A model generated the notes under the pieces. The model worked only from the letters and a program-made list of their open reading frames with translations. It made no database searches and was not told where the DNA came from. Position numbers and translations under genes: made by a program. Below are positions 1-8,246 of a DNA stretch of 16,138 nt, one piece after another; the stretch's first letter is position 1; every line of letters begins with the position of its first letter. This DNA is from Opitutaceae bacterium. Its GTDB lineage: Bacteria > Verrucomicrobiota > Verrucomicrobiia > Opitutales > Opitutaceae. Where the stretch lies: positions 1 to 16,138 of the forward strand of contig SYDD01000086.1 of the NCBI GenBank assembly GCA_005786775.1, read 5' to 3'.

Positions 1-5
1 TTCAT
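1..5 (-). CDS. Start of a downstream gene cut off by the window edge (partial)
   Basis: Read on the minus strand, an ATG at 5-3 overlaps the TGA stop at 4-2 of the preceding membrane protein in an ATGA arrangement. The same 4-base overlap occurs at 5120-5117 in this operon. The ATG is preceded by GCG, matching the (C/G)CG triplet seen before the other ATG starts here. Only the first codon and part of the second are inside the window, so nothing can be said about the product. The call rests on overlap geometry and start context alone. Confidence 0.4.
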
Positions 6-3000
6 CGCCCTTCCCGGGGGGCGCGCCCCGGGTAGTTGAGAATCCAGTCCTCCGGGAGGATCGGAATTCTCGCGGGGGTGCCGGCCCGGATCGCCCCGCA
101 GTGCTCCCGCCAGCGGTAATCGGGCGCCGCCGGGAGGATGAAGTTCGGCAACGGCAGGAGCACGTAAGCCGCCAGCGCCAGCCGTGCCCCCCAGGCGGCG
201 AGCCGCGGCACGGTGTCGAGCTCCAGGATGACGAGCCAGACGAGGAGCAGCCGGGGCAGGAAGAAATAGCGGTCCGCGAAGATGAGGTCATCCTGCGGCC
301 ACGCGTCCGGCCGGGTGCGCAGCACGCCGGCCGCGAGGAGCAGCCCCGCGGCGCCGAGGATGCGCAACCGCACTTCCCGCCGCGCGTGTGGGCGCAGCAC
401 CCAGGCCAGGAAGGCCGTGCCGAAAGCAAGTCCGGCCCCGGCGATCACCCCGGCCGGCAGGCCGTGCGCAGCGCCGGGTCCGAGGAAAGGCCAGATGAGC
501 AGGCGGCGGGTCACGATGACCAGGGCATGCAGGGGATCGCCCGGCGTGCCCCCGGCGCCCGCCGCGGGCAGCAGGTGCGCGAGCTGCCACGCCGCGGTCC
601 CGCCGGCGACCAGAAGCGCCGCGAGCGCGTCCCGGTCCCGCTCGCGCCACCACTTCCACGCGAAGAGCGGTAGCAGCGCCGCGGCGAAGGGGCCGGTGAG
701 TCCCGCGGCCGCCACGACGAGCAGGTCGCCAAGGCGCTGGGTGGCAGTTTCCGGCCGTCGCAGCAGGGCCTGCTGGACGAGCAGCAGCGCGGTCACCCAT
801 TGGGCGTTGGTGATCGTGCCGAGGATCTCGCCGGTCTGCGGCCCCGCGATGACGGCGAGCGCCAGCCACGGCCGGTGGGGCAGGGGGAGGCGCGGCGAGA
901 GCGTGCGCGCGAGCACCCCGCACCACACCAGGAAGGCGATGCCGTTGTACCACGCGGGCCACCAGGCCGGATCGAGCCATTGCGCCGCTGACCACGCGGT
1001 GAGCCGCGGCAGCAGGTGCAGGTACCCCATGTAGGGCTGCAGGATGGCGGCGGCGCCGAGCTGCTCCTGCTCCACGAGGAACACGCTGCCGTCCTCGGCC
1101 CAGAGCTGCGGATTAAGCAGCGCGTCCGGCTTGCGCAGGGCGAGGAGCGCGGCGAGTCCGAACAGGACCAGCAGCAGGCGGCGGCCCGCGGGTCCGGGCT
1201 CGGCCGCGGGCGGGGCGGGCGACGCCGCGCGGGCCGACAGGGGTGCGGGTGGGGGCTGGGTCTCCGGCGGAAGCGGCTCCACGCCGGTGCCGCGCGGCGC
1301 GGTGAGCAGCACGGCGGCCAGCCCGACCGCGCTCACCAGCAGCAGGGGCAGCCCGGTGGGCGGTCCGGCGATGATCTCGTTGGGCCGGGCGTAATTTGCC
1401 GCGAGGGTGGCCGCCTGGAGCCCGGCGATCAGCGGCAGGGCCCACCGGCCGGCGGCCTCGCACCAGCGGGAAAGCAAAAGGAACAGCACCAGCGGCACGG
1501 CGAGGGAACCCTGATGGATCACGGTCGATTGGGGCGTGAACATCAGGACGCACCAGAGCGCGAGGGTCAGCGTGCTCCAGAGGAGCAGGCCCGCCTGCAG
1601 GCGCGCGGTGCCGGCCAGGGCGGCCCGTCCGCGGGGGAGCAGCAGCGCCGCGAGCAACAGGGCCGTCCCGGCATGCCACCAGGTGAGCGTCCGGAAAAGG
1701 AAGAAGAACTCGTCGTGGCGCCGCGCCTTGGCGTGCTCGGCCGAGAAGTCGCCTAGCGCGCGCCAGTTGCCGGCGAACAGGACGCGGAGGTTGGCGGCCT
1801 TGTGCGCCGCGATCTCGGACCACGTCAGCCCCGCGTAGGCGGTGCGCAGCGTCTCGCCGAAACCCCGCGCGTCCGGCACCTCCGCGCCCGCGAGGTGCCA
1901 CTTCAGGAGCCGGTTGCCCGGGGGTTCGTAGAGACGCTGGTAGGCCAGCCACGGGGTCGCGGCCGCGAGGAAGACCACCGCGGCCAGGCCCCAACTCCGC
2001 CATTCGCCCCCGCGGAGGCCGCGGAGCACCGCCGGCGCGAGCGCCAGCAGGGAGAACGCGGCCCCGCCGTGACTCAGCCACGCGAGTGCCGCCCCGGCCG
2101 CGCCCAGCGCGAAGTCCCGCCGCCGCCGCTTCCCGCCGGGCGGCGCGAACCACTGCGCCCACGCCCCGAGGAGGAACGCGGCGGACGCCAGCTTCGGCCA
2201 GGTGAAGGTCGTGTGCTGCACGCAGAACCCCGTCAACGCGACGGCCGCGGTCCAGCCGGCGGCCCGGGCGGGACGCAGCCCGAGCGTGCGGAGGAGGCCG
2301 TAGGCGGCCGGCACCCACAGCAGCTGGAACCAGACCGCCGCCGTACCGCTCGCCGTGCGCGGATCGAGCCCGGCGACTTCGCCGGCGCCCCACGTCAGCA
2401 ACTCCCAGCCGGCCTGCAGGGGCGGGCGGTCGCTCGACTGCCATTGCGCGAGCGGGTGGGTCGGGGGCAGCCCTGCGTGGAGCCGGCTCGCCACGTCGAA
2501 GGGCAGCACGTTGTCGGAGGGCATCCGCTCGCGGAAGCGGTTGGCCGCGAGGTCGTCGAAGCTCAGCAGCGAGGGGAACAGGTGGAGCAGCGCCAGCGAA
2601 CCGCAGCCGATCAGGGCGGCGAGCCGCGCGGTGAGCCGGGCCTCGGCCGGCAGCGCGGGCGCGGCCCGCCGCAACGCGAGCACGAATGCGCCCGCGAGCA
2701 GGACCCCCGCCGCCAGCCGGCCGAGCCACGGGTGCGCGAAATAGGCCCAGAACACGCCGTAGGCCGCGGCGGCGACCAGGCCCGCGCCCGCGAGCGGCAG
2801 CCAGTGCGACGCGAACCAGCCGCGCGGCCCGAGCCAGCCGATCGCCGCGCGCCAAAGCAGGAAGAGCAGCAGGCCGTTCCACGCGAAGCCCGCGAGCGTC
2901 ACCGTCAGCGCGTTGGCCCCCTCGCCGCGGCCCCCGCGCAGGGGTTCCGTCACCGCCAGCCAGCCGCCCGGCCCCGTCGCCTCATCCACCGCCACAATCC

Positions 3001-3424
3001 GGACGGGCCGTCCCTGCCAGCCCGCGGGCACCTCCCAGTGGACGACGCGCCAGCGCTCCCCGATGTCCGGCCCGGTCTCCACCGGGCGGCGTTCCCCGCT
3101 CTCCACCAGTTCCACAGCGAGCAGGTTGCCGGCCCGCGCCGGGTAACCGCTCGCCGCGAGTTGCAACCGTGCCGGAGCGGGAAAGGGTCCGACGAAGAGG
3201 CGCCCGCGGTGATCGTCGTCGCCGGACCACGAACCCCAGGCGCGGACGGGTACGCGCGTCAGGAGGGGCTCGCCCGGAAACCACCCGCCGTCGGCCGTGA
3301 ACCGGCCGGCGATCTCCGCGGGCAAGCCGGGCAGCGCCGCCTCCGGCCGTTGCGCGTCGCGCGCACGGAACAGCAGCGCCGCGATCAGGGCGGCGGCCAG
3401 CAGCAGCGGGAGGCGCGGGAGCAT
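2..3424 (-). CDS. Two-module GT-C-like multi-pass membrane protein with an N-terminal extracytoplasmic beta domain
   Basis: Predicted 1140-residue inner-membrane protein, probably a lipid-linked-sugar-dependent glycosyltransferase. Residues 1-20 form a membrane anchor or signal segment. Residues about 40-165 are a beta-rich extracytoplasmic domain. Residues about 170-710 form a multi-pass core with a GT-C-like acidic pair D290-D291 in an early loop and a loop motif SSDRPPLQ (330-337). A proline/alanine-rich linker (about 716-747) follows. Residues 748-1140 are a second multi-pass module with WAEDG (775-779), YLHLLPRL (801-808), an ITNAQW motif (871-876) and DRY (1051-1053). The ATG at 3424 is preceded by GCG and lies 19 bases after the stop of the polyprenyl-phosphate sugar synthase-like gene, an obvious partner. 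The acceptor and sugar cannot be read from sequence. Being membrane-embedded is near certain; glycosyltransferase activity, and that both halves are active, is inferred. Confidence 0.8.
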   Translation of the reverse strand: MLPRLPLLLAAALIAALLFRARDAQRPEAALPGLPAEIAGRFTADGGWFPGEPLLTRVPVRAWGSWSGDDDHRGRLFVGPFPAPARLQLAASGYPARAGNLLAVELVESGERRPVETGPDIGERWRVVHWEVPAGWQGRPVRIVAVDEATGPGGWLAVTEPLRGGRGEGANALTVTLAGFAWNGLLLFLLWRAAIGWLGPRGWFASHWLPLAGAGLVAAAAYGVFWAYFAHPWLGRLAAGVLLAGAFVLALRRAAPALPAEARLTARLAALIGCGSLALLHLFPSLLSFDDLAANRFRERMPSDNVLPFDVASRLHAGLPPTHPLAQWQSSDRPPLQAGWELLTWGAGEVAGLDPRTASGTAAVWFQLLWVPAAYGLLRTLGLRPARAAGWTAAVALTGFCVQHTTFTWPKLASAAFLLGAWAQWFAPPGGKRRRRDFALGAAGAALAWLSHGGAAFSLLALAPAVLRGLRGGEWRSWGLAAVVFLAAATPWLAYQRLYEPPGNRLLKWHLAGAEVPDARGFGETLRTAYAGLTWSEIAAHKAANLRVLFAGNWRALGDFSAEHAKARRHDEFFFLFRTLTWWHAGTALLLAALLLPRGRAALAGTARLQAGLLLWSTLTLALWCVLMFTPQSTVIHQGSLAVPLVLFLLLSRWCEAAGRWALPLIAGLQAATLAANYARPNEIIAGPPTGLPLLLVSAVGLAAVLLTAPRGTGVEPLPPETQPPPAPLSARAASPAPPAAEPGPAGRRLLLVLFGLAALLALRKPDALLNPQLWAEDGSVFLVEQEQLGAAAILQPYMGYLHLLPRLTAWSAAQWLDPAWWPAWYNGIAFLVWCGVLARTLSPRLPLPHRPWLALAVIAGPQTGEILGTITNAQWVTALLLVQQALLRRPETATQRLGDLLVVAAAGLTGPFAAALLPLFAWKWWRERDRDALAALLVAGGTAAWQLAHLLPAAGAGGTPGDPLHALVIVTRRLLIWPFLGPGAAHGLPAGVIAGAGLAFGTAFLAWVLRPHARREVRLRILGAAGLLLAAGVLRTRPDAWPQDDLIFADRYFFLPRLLLVWLVILELDTVPRLAAWGARLALAAYVLLPLPNFILPAAPDYRWREHCGAIRAGTPARIPILPEDWILNYPGRAPREGR
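13..32 (-). other. Strong all-GC hairpin at the end of the 1140-residue gene
   Basis: CCCGGGG (13-19) pairs perfectly with CCCCGGG (26-32) around a 6-base loop. The structure lies inside the last codons of the large membrane protein, about 7 bases before the overlapping ATG at 5-3. There is no run of T after it, so it does not look like an intrinsic terminator. It could slow ribosomes or affect translational coupling to the next gene. It could equally be a chance product of the high GC content. Confidence 0.45.
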
Positions 3425-3443
3425 CGCGGATCCGGCCAGGGGA

Positions 3444-4199
3444 TCAGAGCCGCGCGAACCGGAATCGCGCCAGCGCCCACAGCCACGTGAGCGGGTCCCG
3501 CACCATCGCGATCTTCTTGCCCTGCTTGAAGGAGCGCGAGCGGTAGCTGACCGGGATCTCGATCGGCCGGTGCCCCGAGCGGATCAGCTTGATCAGCAGC
3601 TCCCAGTCGAAGTCGAACCGGTTGCACTCGAACCGCAGCCCCTCGAGGCAGTCGCGGCGGAAGACCTTGTACATCGTGAACGGGTCGCGGAGCCAAACGC
3701 CCAGGGACACGTTAATCAGGAGCGTGAAACCCCAGTGCGCGGCGTTCAGCGTGAGCGCCTGCAGCGGTTGGTCGGAGAAGGAGCGGATCGCCCAGCCGCC
3801 CTCGCCGTGCCGCGAGCCGAGGACGAACGACTGCCGCCCGGCCGCCAGCGGCGCGAGCAGGATCTCGTAGTCGCCGAGGTCGTACTCGAGGTCCGCATCC
3901 TGGATCAGCACCACGTCGCCCGTCGCCGCCTTTAGCCCGGCGCGGACCGCATGGCCCTTGCCGCGTGGTTGATCCTCGAGGATCAGCCGCACCCGCGGAT
4001 GATCCCGCCGCGCCCGCACCGCGTCGCGCGTACCGTCGGTGGAGTTGCTCTCGACCAGAATGATCTCCAGCTGCCAGCCCAGAATCTCCTTGGCGAGGAT
4101 CGCGTCGAGGGCTGCGTTCACCGTCGCCGCCTCGTTGTAGATGGGGACGATGACCGAGAGGACACCGCCCGGGATCGTGGGAAAGGGCTGGGGGCGCAT
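3444..4199 (-). CDS. GT2 glycosyltransferase, dolichol/polyprenyl-phosphate sugar synthase-like
   Basis: A 251-residue GT-A fold enzyme of family GT2. It probably transfers a hexose from a nucleotide sugar to polyprenyl phosphate at the cytoplasmic face of the membrane. The N-terminal strand and loop LSVIVPIYNEA (about 14-24), the metal-binding DAD (101-103), the RDPFTMYKVFRR segment (171-182) and the FDFDWELL helix (195-202) match the DPM1-like branch. No C-terminal membrane segments are visible, so it is a soluble or peripheral form, unlike CsbB- or ArnC-type enzymes. The ATG at 4199 is 6 bases after the methyltransferase stop and has GCG just before it. A large GT-C-like protein follows 19 bases downstream, as expected if this enzyme makes that protein's donor. 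Which sugar is used (mannose, glucose, GlcNAc) cannot be told. Confidence 0.9.
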   Translation of the reverse strand: MRPQPFPTIPGGVLSVIVPIYNEAATVNAALDAILAKEILGWQLEIILVESNSTDGTRDAVRARRDHPRVRLILEDQPRGKGHAVRAGLKAATGDVVLIQDADLEYDLGDYEILLAPLAAGRQSFVLGSRHGEGGWAIRSFSDQPLQALTLNAAHWGFTLLINVSLGVWLRDPFTMYKVFRRDCLEGLRFECNRFDFDWELLIKLIRSGHRPIEIPVSYRSRSFKQGKKIAMVRDPLTWLWALARFRFARL

Positions 4200-4205
4200 C
4201 GCGAG

Positions 4206-5120
4206 TCAGGAGGAGGCGGACGGCTTCACCGCGCAGGGCATCGCGGAGACGCCGTAAAGGCCATCGATCAGGCGCACGACCGGCGGCAGCGCCAGCAGGG
4301 CGCGGGCGGCGAACCTCAGTCCGGGGCGGAAGCGGAGGTTCTTGAGCACCTTGAAGTGCAGGGCGCCGCGGTAGCGGACGTTCCGCGGCTCGAGACCCGC
4401 GGCCCGGTAGAGCCACCCGAGGGCCGCGGGGTTGAAGAGGCTGACGTGGATCTCCGGCACGCAGTACGCGAAGTCCAGGCCCTGGCGCCGCGCCACCGGG
4501 CAGTCGAGGTTGCCGGTGGTGAGCAGCAGCAATCCGCCGGGCCGCAGCAGCCGCGCGATCGCGCGGACCGGATCGAGCGGCGCGGGCAGGTGCTCGATCA
4601 CCTCGATCATGCTGACGATATCGAAGGTGCCCGCCGGCTCCGTCGCGATCTGCTCCAAATCAAGGATCCGGAAACCATCGCGATCGCGGAGCAGGTCCGC
4701 GTAGGAGCCGACGTCGTGGCCCGCCAGCTCGAGGGGACGGCCCCCGATCGTCCGCTGGTCGCGCAGGTATTTAAGGAGCGCCCCGGCGCCGCAGCCGAAG
4801 TCGAGCCAGCGCACGGGCCCCGTCCCGGCCTGGCGCCGGAGGTGTGCCGCGGCAAGGCGGTGGAGGTCGGCCAGCTCCAGTCGGCGATCAGTCGCCCGCC
4901 AATCACGGTACTCGGTCTCGTAATCTACGAACGGGTCCGGGCCCTGCCCGCGGTAATAGGCGTCATCGTACAGCGCGAAGCCCGCGAAGGGTTCGACGAA
5001 GAGCAGGCCGCAGTCGGCGCAGTCGTGGAACGAGAACTCGGTGGGGCGGGTGCGGCCGCGGCGGGTGCCCCGGAGGGTGGTGCGGCGGGAACCGCAGGCG
5101 CGGCAGGCGGGGGCGTTCAT
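4206..5120 (-). CDS. Class I SAM-dependent methyltransferase with N-terminal zinc-ribbon motif
   Basis: A 304-residue cytoplasmic methyltransferase. Two cysteine pairs, C6-x2-C9 and C34-x2-C37, form a zinc-ribbon-like N-terminus of the kind known from sugar and natural-product methyltransferases. The SAM-binding core follows: motif I WLDFGCGAG (105-113), the acidic post-I region, IVSMIEVIEHL (168-178) and the RPGGLLLLTT strand (193-202). The C-terminal about 60 residues are basic and hydrophobic and may touch the membrane. The start at 5120 is chosen because its ATG overlaps the TGA of the upstream YfhO-like gene (ATGA). The open frame continues to 5780, but that part is Arg/Ala/Gly-rich shadow sequence. 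It is shorter than the roughly 400-residue TylC3-type sugar C-methyltransferases. The substrate is probably a glycan or sugar intermediate, inferred from context only. Confidence 0.9.
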   Translation of the reverse strand: MNAPACRACGSRRTTLRGTRRGRTRPTEFSFHDCADCGLLFVEPFAGFALYDDAYYRGQGPDPFVDYETEYRDWRATDRRLELADLHRLAAAHLRRQAGTGPVRWLDFGCGAGALLKYLRDQRTIGGRPLELAGHDVGSYADLLRDRDGFRILDLEQIATEPAGTFDIVSMIEVIEHLPAPLDPVRAIARLLRPGGLLLLTTGNLDCPVARRQGLDFAYCVPEIHVSLFNPAALGWLYRAAGLEPRNVRYRGALHFKVLKNLRFRPGLRFAARALLALPPVVRLIDGLYGVSAMPCAVKPSASS

Positions 5121-8100
5121 CGGGAGGGGGCCGCGGCACCGCGGCGGCCGAGCCAGACGGTGCCTGCGAGGAGCAGGGCACCGAGCAGGCTGAGGCTGAC
5201 GTTGCGCGAAAGGTCCCGCGGCCAGTGACGGAAGGTCACGCGGTACTCGCCCGGACCGTCGAGGACGAGGCCGAGAAAGGCATGGTTTACGCGGATCACG
5301 GGGGCAGCGCGGCCGTTGACGGTGGCCCGGAAGTCCCGGGGCCAGTTGGCCTCGGTAAGGACCACCACGCCGGGCTCTCGGGCGCGCACGAGGAACGAGG
5401 TGGCGTTGGGCCCCAGCTGGTAATGGCTCGCCGGCTCCGCGGGCGCCGCGCCCGTGCCCCGCGCCACCTTCGCCACCGCGGCGACCGCCGCCCCGTCGCT
5501 CCGCTCCACCGCCGCGAAGGGCCGCCCCGCGCTCGCGCGGATCCGCGCGACCAGCTCCGGCGCCCCCTGGTACTCGATCACCTCGGGACAGAAGAAGGCG
5601 CGCGGCCAGGCGGTCGGGCTCGAGTAAACCTCGAGGTCCGCCGCGAGCTCGGGGCGGAGGTGGGTCGCGAGCGCCCGCGCGTCGCCCCCGCGGTCGACGT
5701 AATGCCGCACGTTCAGCGCGTCGAGGAACGGACGCACCGCCCCCGCGTCCTTCGCCTCCGCGTAGAGCCGCCAGTCCCATTGGCGCTCCACCCCGCTGGC
5801 GCCCAGCAGGTCGCGCAGCGCGGGATTGACCAGCGCGTCCGGCCCGTGGACGGCCTCCAGGCCGTAAACACCCGTCCAGCCGGGAAACAGGTGCGACTGG
5901 AAGCCGAAGACGCGGCCGGGCTCGCGGGCGTGGGCGGCCCGCAGGTGCTCGATCGCCGGGGAGCGGGCGTGAAAGTCCGCCCGCGCGGTCGGCTGCGCGG
6001 TGAAGTCATCGAAGCCCACCGCGGCCGCGTGCAGGCCGTGGCGCCAGACGAGCGCGAGCACGCAGGTGACGGCGAGCAGGGCCCGCGCGGAGGTCCAGCC
6101 GTGGACGGCGGCGCGGCGCGCGGTGAACGCAAGGAGCAGCGCCGCCGTGAGCAGGCTCGCGAGGTAGTTCCAAAGGAACGGGTTGATCGCGAGCGTCTGG
6201 CCGGGCGGGTGGACGGAGAACGTCGGGCCGAAGATGACGCGATGGGACGCCTGCCGGAAGGCGACCCACGCGAACACGAGGGCGAACAGCAGGAGGGCGG
6301 CGATGGCCAGGTCCCCGCGGCCCTCGCGTGTGCCCAGGCGCCGGCCGGCGCTGGCGAAGCCGAGTCCCGCGAGCACCGTGCCCAGTACGATCAGCACGCA
6401 GGAGAAGGTGTTGTCCAGATGGGCGACATTCCGGAGGAAAGGCACGGTCACGATCCAGGCCGGAGGCACCAGGCCGAAGGCCAGCGCGAGCGGCGGCAGG
6501 CAGGCCGCGCCGAGGGCGATCGCGGCGGGCCGCGTGAATTGGTCCCGCAGCGTGGCGAGGTAATACAGGATCCCGAGCAGCAGCAGGAAGTTCAGCGAGG
6601 GACCGAACACCTGGTCCTTGGTGAGCAGGGGCCGATAGAAGGCCTCATCGAACAGACCGAGCAGGAGGGCGGGCTGGAGCTGGTAGGCGCTGGCCTCGTT
6701 GTAGCCGGTGTAGGCATTGCCGAGGGCGCCGAGGAACGTGCCCCACACGGGCGCCGTGAGGAGCGTGAACAGGATGCCGTGCCAAGTCAGAGTGCCCAAC
6801 CGGCCTAGGCGGCTACGCACGTCCCCGTGGCCCGCGAGCACCACCCCGGCGCCGGCCAGGTTCACGCTCACCAGCAGCATATAAGCCTCCTTGACGGTGC
6901 CGCTGCACATCAGCGCGAGGTTCGCGCCCAGCAGGGCGAGGGACCAGCGGCGCGTGCCCCGGTGCACGGCCGCCGCGCCGTCCCGGGCGGGATCTAGGAG
7001 CGCGATGCGCACGAGGCAGTAGAGCGGCCACGGCGCGTAGCAGAGGCTGAAGTAGGCCGGATGGTTCAGGCGATAGAGGAAGAAACCGAGGAAGGGCGCC
7101 GCCACCGCCACCAGCACCGCCGCCGTGGCCGGACCGGGCCGGGTGAGCGCGAGCACGCTCAGGCCCAGGCCGAACGCCAGCAGCCACTTGGCGAGCAGGT
7201 ACTTCGCGTCCCACGCCCACGCCGCCCCGTCGGCTGCGACCACCAGCAGGTGCAGCGGGTCACCGAACATCGACTGCCCTTGGCCGAGCAGCGGCACGCC
7301 CATCGCGCTGTAGCGGTTCCAGAGCGGCAGCTCGCCCTCAAGGAGCGCCCGCCGCTGCATCATCGAGAACGGGACGTGCTGCCACATCACGGCGCCGATG
7401 TCCGACAGCTTCACGTCCGTGGTCTCCGTCGACCGGTCGCCCGGCAGGGTGGGGAACTCGCCGTAAAGAAGTGTCGTTCCCAGGTTCGGCGAAACGTGGC
7501 TCTTGCCGAGGAACACGACCGGGTACGCGCTGGCCAGGACCGCGCCGGCCGCCGCTAGCGCCACCCGGGTTCCGGGCGCGAGCGCCCCGAAGCGCACGGC
7601 GACCCGCCCGCGGATGCCGGCGAGCCGGTCCAGCAGGAAGAGCAGCGCGACGAGGGCGGCCAGGACCGGCAGCTGGAACGGGAGCAGCTCCGCCGCGTAG
7701 TCGCGCCAACTGAGCCCCACCGCGACGGGCGCCGGGAAATCGTGCAGGAGCTGCGGGTCCTCGCCGCCGGGCTGCGACCGCACCGCCAGGCCCGCGGGTC
7801 CCGCGGTGAGCGCCGCGATCTGCTGGCCAGCCCGCAGCCCCGGGAGCGGGATCTCCGCCAAGGTGCGGCCCGCCCGGGTGCGCAGGCGCGCCGAACGCAG
7901 CGTCATCTCCCGCCCGCCCTCCGGCGGGTCGAGGCGCACGCTGCGGTAGGTGCCCGCCGGAATCGGGAGCCGCACGAGGGCCGGCGCCTCCGCCGCGGGC
8001 AACGCGGCCTGCGCCTGCAGGCTGTCCCGGTAACCCCCACCGTCATCGAGGTAGAGCTGGATGCTGGCGGCCGCCGGCGCGGTGTAGACCAGCTCCAGCG

Positions 8101-8203
8101 CGAAACGATCCTGACCCATCCGCGCCGACGGCAGCAGCGGCAGCGCCACGGCCGCACTCAGCAGGGCGGCCGCCAGCAAGGCCGGCAGGGTCAGGAATTT
8201 CAT
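5117..8203 (-). CDS. YfhO-family multi-pass membrane protein (probable GT-C-type glycosyltransferase)
   Basis: A 1028-residue membrane protein. A signal-anchor helix (1-25) is followed by a beta-rich extracytoplasmic domain (about 30-165) containing an RSVRLDPPEGG segment (87-97). A multi-pass core follows, with the YfhO hallmark around 266-318: an early-loop Asp (D268), then GELPLWNRYSAMGVPL (290-305). A large extracytoplasmic region (about 722-1000), rich in the LNVRHYVD and NWPRDFRATVNG type segments typical of YfhO C-termini, precedes one last membrane helix (about 1003-1018). In Firmicutes, YfhO proteins work with a CsbB-type GT2 enzyme to glycosylate lipoteichoic acid from a lipid-linked sugar. 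Here the likely donor maker lies two genes downstream. ATG 8203 is preferred over a TTG at 8242 (13 residues longer) because it opens directly into the signal helix and has the CCG start context. The stop overlaps the next start. Confidence 0.87.
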   Translation of the reverse strand: MKFLTLPALLAAALLSAAVALPLLPSARMGQDRFALELVYTAPAAASIQLYLDDGGGYRDSLQAQAALPAAEAPALVRLPIPAGTYRSVRLDPPEGGREMTLRSARLRTRAGRTLAEIPLPGLRAGQQIAALTAGPAGLAVRSQPGGEDPQLLHDFPAPVAVGLSWRDYAAELLPFQLPVLAALVALLFLLDRLAGIRGRVAVRFGALAPGTRVALAAAGAVLASAYPVVFLGKSHVSPNLGTTLLYGEFPTLPGDRSTETTDVKLSDIGAVMWQHVPFSMMQRRALLEGELPLWNRYSAMGVPLLGQGQSMFGDPLHLLVVAADGAAWAWDAKYLLAKWLLAFGLGLSVLALTRPGPATAAVLVAVAAPFLGFFLYRLNHPAYFSLCYAPWPLYCLVRIALLDPARDGAAAVHRGTRRWSLALLGANLALMCSGTVKEAYMLLVSVNLAGAGVVLAGHGDVRSRLGRLGTLTWHGILFTLLTAPVWGTFLGALGNAYTGYNEASAYQLQPALLLGLFDEAFYRPLLTKDQVFGPSLNFLLLLGILYYLATLRDQFTRPAAIALGAACLPPLALAFGLVPPAWIVTVPFLRNVAHLDNTFSCVLIVLGTVLAGLGFASAGRRLGTREGRGDLAIAALLLFALVFAWVAFRQASHRVIFGPTFSVHPPGQTLAINPFLWNYLASLLTAALLLAFTARRAAVHGWTSARALLAVTCVLALVWRHGLHAAAVGFDDFTAQPTARADFHARSPAIEHLRAAHAREPGRVFGFQSHLFPGWTGVYGLEAVHGPDALVNPALRDLLGASGVERQWDWRLYAEAKDAGAVRPFLDALNVRHYVDRGGDARALATHLRPELAADLEVYSSPTAWPRAFFCPEVIEYQGAPELVARIRASAGRPFAAVERSDGAAVAAVAKVARGTGAAPAEPASHYQLGPNATSFLVRAREPGVVVLTEANWPRDFRATVNGRAAPVIRVNHAFLGLVLDGPGEYRVTFRHWPRDLSRNVSLSLLGALLLAGTVWLGRRGAAAPSR

Positions 8204-8246
8204 CGGCGCCGAAGGTTCTTCCCGAGGCAGGGCCGGCGACAAGGTT

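Noticed and set aside
5121..5780. N-terminal extension of the zinc-ribbon methyltransferase upstream of 5120
   Set aside because: The frame is open but overlaps 660 bases of the YfhO-like gene and encodes low-complexity Arg/Ala/Gly sequence. The ATGA overlap at 5120 and the CxxC motif right after the Met fix the true start.
4844..6808. Plus-strand open frame of 654 codons, with similar ones at 1802-3490 (562 codons) and 3951-5228 (425 codons)
   Set aside because: They overlap well-supported minus-strand genes, have Arg/Gly/Pro/Gln-dominated composition and show no motif. The last crosses two gene junctions.
8204..8242. TTG start adding 13 residues to the YfhO-like protein
   Set aside because: The extra residues are acidic and proline-rich, come before an otherwise clean signal helix, and the TTG lacks the start context seen at the ATG at 8203. 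It is not fully excluded.
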